Source of the DNA: Lactiplantibacillus daowaiensis
Lineage (GTDB): Bacteria; Bacillota; Bacilli; Lactobacillales; Lactobacillaceae
Direction of reading: 5' to 3'
Assembly (NCBI RefSeq): GCF_005405085.1
Contig: NZ_BJDJ01000010.1
Span: forward strand, 38,252 to 102,251
Length of the DNA: 64,000 nt
Positions 52,427-61,215 of the stretch are shown here, piece after piece. How positions within the stretch are numbered: position 1 is the stretch's first letter; the number at the start of each line of letters is the position of its first letter. The notes under the pieces are model-generated. The model had not been told where the DNA came from and made no database searches. It saw nothing but the letters and a program-made list of their open reading frames with translations. Position numbers and translations under genes: made by a program.

Positions 52427-52480
52427 CCATGAGCTAACCCCTCAAAATTCAAGTGCTGAGCCCTTCTTTCCCATTGTGGT

Positions 52481-52537
52481 AATGAGGCTTGGTACTAGCG
52501 ATTTAGCCTCATTCACTACGGTGGATGAGGCTTTTTT
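52481..52537 (+). promoter_or_regulatory. Attenuator of the liv operon: antiterminator versus terminator
   Basis: AATGAGGC (52481-52488) can pair with GCCTCATT (52506-52513). The same GCCTCATTCAC (52506-52516) can instead pair with GTGGATGAGGC (52521-52531), loop TACG, followed by TTTTTTG, a classic terminator. The two structures exclude each other. Confidence 0.88.
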
Positions 52538-52604
52538 GTTAGTTTCAAGGAGGATCGAAGTTCACAACCAGCAACAAACCTAAAAAAGAAAGTGGGATAT
52601 ACAT

Positions 52605-53801
52605 ATGCAAAAATGGGAAAAAGTAACGATGAAATTGACAGCACTCGCAACGATTGCGATGACACTTGCTGGCTGTAGTACCGCCAAGTCTAATGGTAGC
52701 AGCCAAGGAAACAATCCCGGCAAGACGATTAAGATTGGGGTCAACATGGAACTCTCTGGTTCGGCGGCCGGTTACGGGGAACAAGAAAAAGAAGGCATTC
52801 AACTAGCGGTCAATCAAATCAATCAAAACGGTGGGATCAAAGTCGGCAAGACTAAAAAGAAAATTCAACTCGTCATTCGTGATAACAAAACGTCTAACAC
52901 CACGGCTGCTTCCGTTGCCGCGCAATTGGTGAACAACGATAAAGTCGTCGCAGTTGTTGGCCCAGCCGCAACTAATGCTGGGACGGCGTCAATTCCAAAT
53001 ATGACGAAAGCTAAGGTACCTTCAGTTAGTCCTTCCGCCACTGATCCTGACTATACCCTGCAAAAAAATGGCAGTGTTCAAAAATACATTTTCCGGGCTT
53101 GTTATCAAAACAACTTCCAAGGCTCATCAGCGGCCAAGTTTGTCACGAAAACGCTGAAAGCCAAACGTGTTGCCATCCTAACTGACAACTCCAGTGACTA
53201 CGGTACCGGCTTGACCAAAGCGTTTAAAAAAACCTATACCGGCACAATTGCTAGCAGTCAAACCTTCCAAGAAGGCGACAAAGATTTCAATGCCATCTTG
53301 ACTGCCTTGAAACATAAGCAGATCGATGCCATTTATGCGCCTGGTTATTACTCTGAATTGGGACTCATTATCAAACAAGCCCGCCAAGCTGGCATCAAAG
53401 TCCCAATCGTTGGTAGCGATGGGATGGCTGATGCCAAGTTGACCAAAATCGCTGGTAAAACGAATGCCAACAACATTTACTACACGACCCCATTTTCAAC
53501 TAAATCCGGGACGACCAATACAACCGCCGCAAAATTCTTGCGTGCCTTTAAAGCCAAATACCACACAACGGCACCAACGTTCTCAGCCTTGGCATACGAT
53601 TCAGTCTATATGATCAAAGCTGCCATTGAAAAAACGGGTTCCGCCAACTCGGTTAAGATCGCTAACGGCCTTGCTAGTTTGAAAAACTTTAAAGGGGTCA
53701 CCGGTACAATTACGATGAACAAACAGCATAATCCTGAAAAATCCATCGTTGTTGAAAAGTTGACCAACGGTAGTGTTAAAAAGACTTACAACGTCAAATA
53801 A
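52605..53801 (+). CDS. livJ: Branched-chain amino-acid ABC transporter substrate-binding lipoprotein
   Basis: 398 residues. Lipobox LAGC with Cys24. Leu/Ile/Val-binding (family 1 periplasmic) fold: IKIGVNMELSGSAAGYGEQEKEGIQLAVNQIN and VVAVVGPAATNAGTASIP, VPIVGSDGMAD. The ribosome site before ATG 52605 is weak (GTGGGAT); the ATG at 52629 would also keep the signal peptide. A perfect AAGGAGG at 52547 lies too far upstream. First structural gene after the attenuator. Confidence 0.93.
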   Translation: MQKWEKVTMKLTALATIAMTLAGCSTAKSNGSSQGNNPGKTIKIGVNMELSGSAAGYGEQEKEGIQLAVNQINQNGGIKVGKTKKKIQLVIRDNKTSNTTAASVAAQLVNNDKVVAVVGPAATNAGTASIPNMTKAKVPSVSPSATDPDYTLQKNGSVQKYIFRACYQNNFQGSSAAKFVTKTLKAKRVAILTDNSSDYGTGLTKAFKKTYTGTIASSQTFQEGDKDFNAILTALKHKQIDAIYAPGYYSELGLIIKQARQAGIKVPIVGSDGMADAKLTKIAGKTNANNIYYTTPFSTKSGTTNTTAAKFLRAFKAKYHTTAPTFSALAYDSVYMIKAAIEKTGSANSVKIANGLASLKNFKGVTGTITMNKQHNPEKSIVVEKLTNGSVKKTYNVK

Positions 53802-53824
53802 GACGCCACGTTAGGAGGAATCAG

Positions 53825-54703
53825 ATGCAAACCATTGGACAACAATTCATTAACGGTCTTTCGCTCGGGAGTATTTACGCCCTATTGGCCCTGGGCTATA
53901 CGATGGTCTATGGCATTATCAAACTAATAAATTTTGCCCACGGTGATATTTATATGTTAGGTGCCTTTTGGGGCTATTACGTCATTAATCAACTACATTT
54001 TAATTTTATCTTAGCAATGCTTTCAGCCATGTTATTTTGTGCATTGGTCGGCGTCGTGATTGAATATTTTGCCTATCGACCATTACGTCATTCCCCACGC
54101 ATCACCGCATTGATTACAGCGATTGGGGTCTCATTCTTACTTGAAAACGGCATGTCCTATTTGTTTACGGCTAATACTCGCAGCTTCCCGCAAGTCATTA
54201 AAACCGTGACTTATCATGTCGCTGGCCTGCGAATTTCAAATATTCAATTACTGATCTTAGGATCAGCTTGTTTCCTGATGCTATTACTCGAACTGATTAT
54301 CAAGCGGACCAAAATGGGGAAAGCCATGCGCGCAGTTGCCGTTGATCCAACGGCTGCCCAACTCGTCGGCATCAACTTGAACCACACGATTTCATTTACT
54401 TTTGCGTTGGGGTCAGCCATGGCGGGTGCCGCTGGCGTGCTCATCGGCTTGTACTACAACTCGATTGATCCCCTAATGGGCATGACACCTGGCATCAAAG
54501 CCTTTGTCGCTGCTGTAATTGGCGGGATTGGCTCAATTCCCGGGGCTTCATTAGGCGGCTTTATTATCGGTATTTTGGAAACTGGTGTCCAAGCAATTGG
54601 GTTATCCGCCTATAAAGATGCCGTGGTTTACTTCGTTTTAATTGTCATCTTACTCGTTATGCCAGCAGGGATTTTTGGCAAACATACTAAAGAGAAAGTG
54701 TAG
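53825..54703 (+). CDS. livH: Branched-chain amino-acid ABC transporter permease
   Basis: 292 residues, ~8 helices. Family sequences GLSLGSIYALLALGYTMVYGIIKLINFAHGDIYMLG at the N terminus and FVAAVIGGIGSIPGASLGGFIIG near the end. AGGAGG precedes the ATG. Forms the channel with LivM. Confidence 0.95.
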   Translation: MQTIGQQFINGLSLGSIYALLALGYTMVYGIIKLINFAHGDIYMLGAFWGYYVINQLHFNFILAMLSAMLFCALVGVVIEYFAYRPLRHSPRITALITAIGVSFLLENGMSYLFTANTRSFPQVIKTVTYHVAGLRISNIQLLILGSACFLMLLLELIIKRTKMGKAMRAVAVDPTAAQLVGINLNHTISFTFALGSAMAGAAGVLIGLYYNSIDPLMGMTPGIKAFVAAVIGGIGSIPGASLGGFIIGILETGVQAIGLSAYKDAVVYFVLIVILLVMPAGIFGKHTKEKV

Positions 54704-54712
54704 GTGATTGTC

Positions 54713-55672
54713 ATGAAAGCACGCTTGCGCGCTAATCTCACTTGGTTAGCATTGATGGTTTTAGGCTTTGTCGTGATCGATAGTTGCGAATTTACGGGTC
54801 TAATTAATACCTTTATTGAAAATATGTTGGTCACGATCGGCATTAACGTGATTCTAGCAACTGGTTTAAATCTGATTATTGGCTTTTCTGGTCAATTTTC
54901 ACTCGGTCATGCCGGCTTCATGGCCATTGGGGCTTATGCCACTGGCATCATCACCCAAACTATGGCGACCCCAGCTGGCTTTTTTATCTCGATGGTCGTC
55001 GGGATGCTCATTGCCATCGTTGCGGCGTTAATCGTTGGCATTCCAACCTTGCGGCTACGTGGCGATTACCTGGCCATTGCCACGATGGGTGCCGCCGAAA
55101 TCATTCGGTTGCTCATTAATAACTTAAAAATCACAAATGGCGCCGCGGGACTATTCAATATTCCCGCATTAGCCTCATGGGCAACCGTTTATGTCTTGAT
55201 GTGTTTGACCACGATTGTGACCGTCAACTTCATTCATAGTCGCAGTGGGCGGGCAATTATGGCGGTCCGCGAAGATGAGATCGCTGCTGAAGCAATGGGG
55301 ATTAATACCACGCGCTGGAAACTGGCAGCCTTTGTTTTCGGCGCCGCTACAGCAGCTATCGGTGGTTCTTTGCATGCCGCCTATATTCAAACAATTGCGC
55401 CAAGTGACTTCAACATTATGGCTTCGATCGCAATCTTGATTGTCGTTGTCCTTGGTGGTGTCGGTAGTATGACCGGTACCTTTGTTGCTGCCGTTGGCCT
55501 AGGTGCGCTAGATACCATCTTGCAAAACTTTGGGACCTTACGCATGATCATTTATTCCCTCGCCTTGATTTTAATTATGATCTTCAAACCATCTGGTCTC
55601 TTGGGTACTTGGGAATTATCGTTTCGTCGCCTCAATCGTCATCATCTAAAGGAGGTCACCAATCATGAGTAG
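54713..55672 (+). CDS. livM: Branched-chain amino-acid ABC transporter permease
   Basis: 319 residues from the ATG at 54713; an in-frame GTG nine bases upstream lies within the ribosome site TAGGTGATT. ~9 helices with GLNLIIGFSGQFSLGHAGFMAIGAYA and the EAA-type VREDEIAAEAMGINTTRWKLAAFVFGA. The end overlaps livG by 8 nt. Confidence 0.95.
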   Translation: MKARLRANLTWLALMVLGFVVIDSCEFTGLINTFIENMLVTIGINVILATGLNLIIGFSGQFSLGHAGFMAIGAYATGIITQTMATPAGFFISMVVGMLIAIVAALIVGIPTLRLRGDYLAIATMGAAEIIRLLINNLKITNGAAGLFNIPALASWATVYVLMCLTTIVTVNFIHSRSGRAIMAVREDEIAAEAMGINTTRWKLAAFVFGAATAAIGGSLHAAYIQTIAPSDFNIMASIAILIVVVLGGVGSMTGTFVAAVGLGALDTILQNFGTLRMIIYSLALILIMIFKPSGLLGTWELSFRRLNRHHLKEVTNHE

Positions 55673-56447
55673 TCCATTATTAACTGCCACCCAATTAGTC
55701 AAAAACTTTGGTGGCCTAACTGCCGTTGCGAATGTCTCCGTACATTTTGATCAAAACGAATTGATCGGCTTAATTGGGCCAAATGGGGCAGGTAAAACCA
55801 CGTTATTTAATTTGCTCACTGGTGTGACGCCAGTTAGTTCTGGTACCATCAGTCTTTATACTGACCATGGTGTCCAAACTTTAAATGGCAAGAAGCCGGC
55901 CCAAATTGCCCAAGCTGGTTTATCACGAACTTTTCAAAATATCCGGCTATTCAAGGCACTTAGTGTCCGTGACAACGTCCGGATTGCGATGACAAACCAT
56001 TATCATGAAAGTTTTTATAGCTGTTTATTACGCACACCCCATTTTTATCGAACAGAGGCCGCAATGACAGCTGCTACACAAAAATTATTAGCCTTGTTTG
56101 ACCTAACTGCGGTCGCTGATCAACCCGCTAAGAACTTGCCTTATGGGGTGCAACGACGCCTAGAAATTGTGCGGGCACTAGCAACCAAACCTAAATTACT
56201 CTTCTTAGATGAACCAGCAGCTGGCATGAATCCTGAAGAAACTGCAGATTTAACCCGCTTGATTCGACAAATTCAACAAGACTTTCATATTACCGTGGTC
56301 TTGATCGAACACGATATGTCACTAGTGATGAATGTTGTCGAACGACTATACGTCTTGGAACACGGCGCTTTATTGGCAGAAGGCACGCCCAGTGAGATTC
56401 AAAAAAATCCGGCCGTAATCAAGGCCTACTTAGGGGATGACGCATAA
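55665..56447 (+). CDS. livG: Branched-chain amino-acid ABC transporter ATPase LivG
   Basis: 260 residues. Walker A GPNGAGKTTLFNLLTG, signature in NLPYGVQRRLEIVRAL (Y-G-V-Q-R-R, the LivG variant of LSGGQ), Walker B LLFLDEPAAGMNP, H-loop LIEHDM. AAAGGAGG precedes the ATG. One-base overlap with livF (TAATG). Confidence 0.95.
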   Translation: MSSPLLTATQLVKNFGGLTAVANVSVHFDQNELIGLIGPNGAGKTTLFNLLTGVTPVSSGTISLYTDHGVQTLNGKKPAQIAQAGLSRTFQNIRLFKALSVRDNVRIAMTNHYHESFYSCLLRTPHFYRTEAAMTAATQKLLALFDLTAVADQPAKNLPYGVQRRLEIVRALATKPKLLFLDEPAAGMNPEETADLTRLIRQIQQDFHITVVLIEHDMSLVMNVVERLYVLEHGALLAEGTPSEIQKNPAVIKAYLGDDA

Positions 56448-57151
56448 TGCTAACTGTTAAAGATCTAGTGGTAAACTATGGTGCCATTCAAGCCGTTAAA
56501 AAAGTCAGTTTTGAGATTCACACTGGTGAAATCGTGACCTTGATTGGTGCCAACGGTGCGGGTAAATCAACAATTTTAAAAACGATCTCTGGCATCTTGC
56601 ATCCCGTCAGTGGTGAAATCATTTACCAAGATCGACCACTAAAGAAAGTCACTGCACCTAAAATCGTTCGTGCTGGAATTTCCCAAGTCCCCGAAGGACG
56701 GCATATTTTTCCCGGCCTATCCGTACAAGAAAATTTACAAATGGGCGCCTTTTTACGTACAGATCGCACCGCTATCAGTAAAACCTACGATGACGTGTAT
56801 CATTACTTTCCAGTCTTAAAGCAACGGCGTCATCAAGATGCGGCCACCTTGTCTGGTGGCGAGCAACAAATGCTGGCCATGGGTCGAGCGCTAATGGCAA
56901 AGCCACAATTAATGTTGCTAGATGAGCCTTCGATGGGGTTGGCACCAATCTTTATTAATGAAATTTTCGACATCATTAAAGCCATCAACGCCGCTGGTAC
57001 CACCGTTTTATTGATTGAACAAAATGCGAACAAAGCACTAGCAATTGCTGATCGCGGTTATGTCCTAGCAAGCGGTCAAATTAAATTAAGTGGGACTGGT
57101 ACCGAATTATTAGCCAATACGGCCGTCCAAAAAGCTTATTTAGGGGGTTAA
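56447..57151 (+). CDS. livF: Branched-chain amino-acid ABC transporter ATPase LivF
   Basis: 234 residues. Walker A GANGAGKST, SQVPEGRHIFPGLSVQENLQMG (LivF hallmark), signature TLSGGEQQMLAMGRAL, Walker B LMLLDEPSMGLAP. Translationally coupled to livG. Confidence 0.95.
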   Translation: MLTVKDLVVNYGAIQAVKKVSFEIHTGEIVTLIGANGAGKSTILKTISGILHPVSGEIIYQDRPLKKVTAPKIVRAGISQVPEGRHIFPGLSVQENLQMGAFLRTDRTAISKTYDDVYHYFPVLKQRRHQDAATLSGGEQQMLAMGRALMAKPQLMLLDEPSMGLAPIFINEIFDIIKAINAAGTTVLLIEQNANKALAIADRGYVLASGQIKLSGTGTELLANTAVQKAYLGG

Positions 57152-57153
57152 AC

Positions 57154-57777
57154 ATGAGTGTTGCAGATTATATGACAAAAAAATTAGTCGTCGTTCATCC
57201 CGAAACTACCGTCAGTGTGGCCGTCGACTTAATGCGCACCAACGATATTCATCGCTTACCGGTAATGGATGGCAATCAATTAGTCGGTCTAGTGACTCAG
57301 GGAATTATTTCGCGAGCACTACCGTCCACCGCCACCAGTTTATCCGTTTACGAAACCAATTATTTATTGACTAAAGCAACCGTCGCCAATATTATGACGA
57401 CCAACGTTCAAACGATTAATGCAACCGACCAACTCGAAGACGCCATCTATCAAATGCGCCAACATAAAATTGGTGTTCTACCGGTCATGCATGCGCATCA
57501 AATCGTTGGTATCATTACAAATAATGATATTTTAGCGGCCTTTTTAAATATCACTGGCTATGGTGAAGCCACGGTCATTAGTCGTGTCGTCATTCAACAT
57601 GATCACCCTGGCGTGATTTTTAAAATCGGTCAAGTGTTAGCCGAACACGATTTAAGCATCGAAACCTTGATGGTCGTTCGTCGTCAAAACCAACGGATTA
57701 TCGAACTACACATCACTGGTGACCAAGTCGAAAAAGTCCAGTCAGTCTTAACAACCGCTGGCTTTGAATTAGAATAG
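57154..57777 (+). CDS. CBS-pair plus ACT-domain protein of the liv operon (AcuB-like)
   Basis: 207 residues. CBS1 ~1-60 (MSVADYMTKKLVVVHPETTVSVAVDLM), CBS2 ~75-135 (VANIMTTNVQTINATDQLEDAIYQM), ACT ~138-207 (ISRVVIQHDHPGVIFKIGQVLAEHDLSIETLMV). CBS pairs bind adenine nucleotides and ACT domains bind amino acids. Two bases after livF, so clearly part of the operon. It could be a sensor that adjusts transport or metabolism to branched-chain amino acids and energy charge. No direct evidence for a target. Confidence 0.88.
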   Translation: MSVADYMTKKLVVVHPETTVSVAVDLMRTNDIHRLPVMDGNQLVGLVTQGIISRALPSTATSLSVYETNYLLTKATVANIMTTNVQTINATDQLEDAIYQMRQHKIGVLPVMHAHQIVGIITNNDILAAFLNITGYGEATVISRVVIQHDHPGVIFKIGQVLAEHDLSIETLMVVRRQNQRIIELHITGDQVEKVQSVLTTAGFELE

Positions 57778-57779
57778 AT

Positions 57780-57819
57780 AACTGCGTCACTTTAACGATT
57801 TTGTTAAAATGACGCAGTT
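57780..57819 (+). terminator. Terminator of the liv operon
   Basis: AACTGCGTCACTTTAAC / GTTAAAATGACGCAGTT stem with one mismatch, followed by TTTTTG. Confidence 0.93.
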
Positions 57820-57915
57820 TTTGATTATTTTAAATTAGGTAAGCCAAAATAATTTAAATTTAAGTCCTAAAGTTTTATAATACAGTTGGTTCAAAAAGTG
57901 AAGGGAGTCATCTTA

Positions 57916-58188
57916 ATGAGCCCAAATGATTTAGTACTTTACCTCAAGCAAATCAACGTTTTACCGACAAAGCCGTTTTGGTGGCAGCCATTCGGTCGTA
58001 CCGCGGTTTGCGTTGATGTCGACGGTCAACGGTCAGTCTATCAATTAAATATCGCCGATCACGTCGTTAAAGTGTACCAAGCCTCCTCCCAGAATGAAAA
58101 TTCCGGCGACTTTCACTTTAAGGACAGCATTCAATTAACCGATCAACAGCTAGTAGCGTTGCCAAAACAGCCCACTAGTATCGGTTAA
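57916..58188 (+). CDS. Hypothetical small cytosolic protein
   Basis: 90 residues from the ATG at 57916, 8 nt after AAGGGAG; an upstream reading would lack a site. No signal peptide or helix pair, mixed beta pattern (WWQPFGRTAVCVDVDGQRSVYQLNIADHVVKVYQ). I do not recognise it. Monocistronic between two terminators. Confidence 0.65.
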   Translation: MSPNDLVLYLKQINVLPTKPFWWQPFGRTAVCVDVDGQRSVYQLNIADHVVKVYQASSQNENSGDFHFKDSIQLTDQQLVALPKQPTSIG

Positions 58189-58195
58189 CTTCACA

Positions 58196-58227
58196 AAAAC
58201 GAGCCTGGACTTACCAGACTCGTTTTT
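58196..58227. terminator. Bidirectional terminator
   Basis: AAAACGAG-CCTGG / CCAG-CTCGTTTTTTT around a short loop, between convergent genes. Confidence 0.88.
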
Positions 58228-58249
58228 TTGTGCTATGCAAGGCTTTCCC

Positions 58250-59743
58250 TTAACTTGCTGGGATATCTTGTAAACTCCAATTAATCTGACCAGCGTATTG
58301 ACCGGCATAAACACCAGGCTTAACCCGCAAGAAAATACCTTTATTGGTAGACCAATCTTTAGTAATTGAGGTAGTTGCGGTATCACCACGCGTGCCACTA
58401 GCAATTAAGGTCGACTGGTTCGTCATCACCATTGTTTGTTGCCCATTTTGATAAATCAAATCTCCCGTCAATTGATGTGTCACCGAAGTTAAGGTTGTCG
58501 CATTAGCATATAAATACCAAGTTGACTTTGGTGCACGCGTATCACTAAGTTGAACGTCACAAGGTCCATTTGGCGCATAGGTGGTTGTTTTTACCGGCAC
58601 CATCAAGTGCTCAAAGTTAAGCGTCCCGCTGAGGCTTCCAAATGATAGTGTCCCTTGCAACCGACGAATCGTTACTATTTGTGAAGCCGATCGATTAGCG
58701 CCGTCTTGGGCGTAAATCGACACCGTCGTACTCATGCCATCGGTTAGTGCCAATAACTGCCGTGCTAAATTTGAAGCTTCACTTTTAAACTCAACTTGTG
58801 TCGTGGGTGTTCCATCCGTGTAATTCACCGTAAAGTTGGCCTGCTTAACCAGCCAAGCGATTACTGCTTGATCACTCATCTCAGTGGTAATATCACTTGG
58901 CCCCAACATTAAGACTGGTTGATTAGGTGTTAACGCCAAGGTCTTGTGCATCACAGTGGCTGTCACATGACCACTATCGCCGTTACTATTACTCTCCGTG
59001 ATTGTTACCGCATTCTGTGACGCTAGATTCGTGCCTAAGTCAAGGGTATAAGTCTTATCACTACCAACCGTGGTCGTTACTCCATTCACATTACTGGAAA
59101 TTGTATCACCGGGATGACTCCCAGTTCCTTTGATAACCGTATCAGTTGCATTAAGCTTGCCATCAATTGTTGGCTTTAATTGCGCCGCCACCGTCACATC
59201 CGCTGGAAAAGCGCCGAATTGATAACCGATATTCAAGCCGGGATTACTTGATGGGGTATACCGAAAGCCAACATAGACGGGGAGTTTATCTTTCAAATCA
59301 GTTAAATCTACACTAATCGTCTGGGTATAGCCGCTAGAAAAGAAACTATCAAATGAATGACTTGTAAACCCACTCGCTATAATGGCCGGTTTGTCTGTAC
59401 GTAGCGAAACACCATTCGCAGTCATGACATCAAAATACAAATTATTCATTTTAGTATTGTTCCCACTAATACTGACACTGCCGCTAAACGTGATCGCGAT
59501 TTTAGTCGTTTTCGTTGTCAACCGCCCATTTTCAATATTATTAGCCGTTACTCCCGTTAAATCTGGGTAAGACAGTGAGCCACCAGTCGCTGTTAATGCC
59601 CCAGGTGTTCGCGAAGGTTGAAACGAAGTCCCACTCATCACATCCATCATTTTATCGGCACGGACCGCCAACAACATGTTGTGACTTAATAGCACTAGAC
59701 CAACAACCACTAGTCCTATCCACCATTGTCTCTGTACGCGCAT
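58250..59743 (-). CDS. WxL-domain surface protein, large (CscC-like)
   Basis: 497 residues. Signal peptide (~1-28). A long beta-rich N-terminal region (~30-330) without clear family follows, with a possible Ig-like stretch (TVIKGTGSHPGDTISSNVNG). A C-terminal WxL domain spans ~345-497, with the motif in GQYAGQINWSLQDIP. Last gene of a four-gene csc locus, 4 nt after the LPQTG gene. Confidence 0.85.
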   Translation of the reverse strand: MRVQRQWWIGLVVVGLVLLSHNMLLAVRADKMMDVMSGTSFQPSRTPGALTATGGSLSYPDLTGVTANNIENGRLTTKTTKIAITFSGSVSISGNNTKMNNLYFDVMTANGVSLRTDKPAIIASGFTSHSFDSFFSSGYTQTISVDLTDLKDKLPVYVGFRYTPSSNPGLNIGYQFGAFPADVTVAAQLKPTIDGKLNATDTVIKGTGSHPGDTISSNVNGVTTTVGSDKTYTLDLGTNLASQNAVTITESNSNGDSGHVTATVMHKTLALTPNQPVLMLGPSDITTEMSDQAVIAWLVKQANFTVNYTDGTPTTQVEFKSEASNLARQLLALTDGMSTTVSIYAQDGANRSASQIVTIRRLQGTLSFGSLSGTLNFEHLMVPVKTTTYAPNGPCDVQLSDTRAPKSTWYLYANATTLTSVTHQLTGDLIYQNGQQTMVMTNQSTLIASGTRGDTATTSITKDWSTNKGIFLRVKPGVYAGQYAGQINWSLQDIPAS

Positions 59744-59747
59744 CGCT

Positions 59748-60086
59748 TTACCCCCTTCGCCATTGATGGATCAGCAACCAACCGATACCACCAAGAAAAC
59801 TTAATAAGATCCCCCAAACCCTTAGTATCCACTCGCCGTGATTTCCCGTTTGTGGTAAGCCTTGGGGCGCGCGCCGGTTAATTTGACGTGCTGGTTTAGT
59901 CACTGTCCGATACGGCGTTCGCCCATCTGGGATGGCCACCGTGGTCGCGCTAGCCAGCGGCACCGGTTGTTTTGTGCGATAGAACTCGACTGTGACCCGC
60001 GTTGCCGGTGTCGAACCGGCCAGCACGGTGATCGGTATCCAAGTCGCCAGAACTAGTATACTGATTAACAAACCAACCACCCGCAT
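59748..60086 (-). CDS. Small LPQTG-anchored surface protein (CscD-like)
   Basis: 112 residues. Signal peptide ~1-24, short extracellular part, sortase motif LPQTG (77-81), transmembrane helix and tail HQWRRG. It is the covalent wall anchor typical of csc clusters and may hold the WxL complex on peptidoglycan. Confidence 0.88.
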   Translation of the reverse strand: MRVVGLLISILVLATWIPITVLAGSTPATRVTVEFYRTKQPVPLASATTVAIPDGRTPYRTVTKPARQINRRAPQGLPQTGNHGEWILRVWGILLSFLGGIGWLLIHQWRRG

Positions 60087-60099
60087 CTACTCATCTCCC

Positions 60100-61137
60100 T
60101 TAAATCGTACGTCGCCGATGCCAATTGCGTATTAACCAAGCACTACCAACAACCACTAAGGTTCCTAACGCTCCAGCACCGACAAACCACCAAATACTCA
60201 AACCGGCATTATCCACCGACTGCTGATTATATCGTTTGGCCGCTGCCGGACTAATCGTAAAATCTCGATCAAATATCCAATGATGCGCGGCATTGGTTGC
60301 CACCAGATGTAAATGATAATCGCCGGCCTGCAATGGCTTTGTTCCAGTTAATAAGGGGTAACGAAACCGTGAATTGGGTGCTAATTGCACATTCTTTTTA
60401 CGGGCCTGATGTACAACCCGACCGGCCTGTTTACTCGTGACTGTACTTTTCACTGTCAAATTAGGCACAATCACAGCCGCAATATTTCGCAATTCAGGGA
60501 AAACACCTCGATGATAGTTCTCCATTCCAGCAGTAACTTTCCCAAGCTTTAAGTTTGGGGCAGGTGGCTTATCTTCGGTGTACTTTAAGCCAATCACATA
60601 GGAATATTGATTCCGAATATTCATGGAATTTTTGACCGTACTGGTGGCTTTTTGATTCACCCGTTTAAAAAACCAGCCCCCTAAAATCACGCCACTAAAC
60701 TGAGACTGCGGCATTTTAACTTTAGCTGTCACGGTTTTATTGCCATTGGCTGGTACCGTGACCACCTTTGCAGATTGCAATTTGGTCACTTGATGCATCG
60801 GATACCGTAGCGATGCATCAAGCGTTTTGGTCGGCACGACATATTCAATGACCCCGTTGCTATTCGTATAAGCTGTATGGATGGCCGTTTGAACTTGAAT
60901 ATCGCGATTGGTAACATTATAAATAACGGTCTTTAGGACTTGTTGCTTCCCCGGCTTCATGGCCAAATCAAAGAACGATTCTCGCTTATTTTGTTGATTA
61001 GTTGGTAATTTAGCCCCGACACTAAACCCAATATTATTGACCGGTTTGGTAACTGCAGCTTGACCGACTAAGCCCCCCAATATTCCAACCATCACAGGCC
61101 CTACCAATAGTAATTTCAGCCGCTGACTCATTTTCAC
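60100..61137 (-). CDS. DUF916/DUF3324 WxL-interacting membrane protein (CscA-like)
   Basis: 345 residues from GTG 61137, which lies 7-8 nt after GGGGG; the ATG at 61143 would be almost on top of that site. Signal peptide, DUF916 (IGFSVGAKLPTNQQNKRESFFDLAM...; ~32-150), DUF3324 (~165-285), transmembrane helix ~315-335, basic tail RNWHRRRTI. Same architecture as the 8268-9293 product. Confidence 0.86.
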   Translation of the reverse strand: MKMSQRLKLLLVGPVMVGILGGLVGQAAVTKPVNNIGFSVGAKLPTNQQNKRESFFDLAMKPGKQQVLKTVIYNVTNRDIQVQTAIHTAYTNSNGVIEYVVPTKTLDASLRYPMHQVTKLQSAKVVTVPANGNKTVTAKVKMPQSQFSGVILGGWFFKRVNQKATSTVKNSMNIRNQYSYVIGLKYTEDKPPAPNLKLGKVTAGMENYHRGVFPELRNIAAVIVPNLTVKSTVTSKQAGRVVHQARKKNVQLAPNSRFRYPLLTGTKPLQAGDYHLHLVATNAAHHWIFDRDFTISPAAAKRYNQQSVDNAGLSIWWFVGAGALGTLVVVGSAWLIRNWHRRRTI

Positions 61138-61215
61138 GGTCATTCCCCCTTTTTTTCAGGCTATTTATGTATCCAGGTATCTTATAACATCACTAATACC
61201 CGGATTGTACTTAAG

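Noticed and set aside
52545..52802. Minus-strand open frame over the livJ start
   Set aside because: Opposite strand to a certain gene, no ribosome site or family features.
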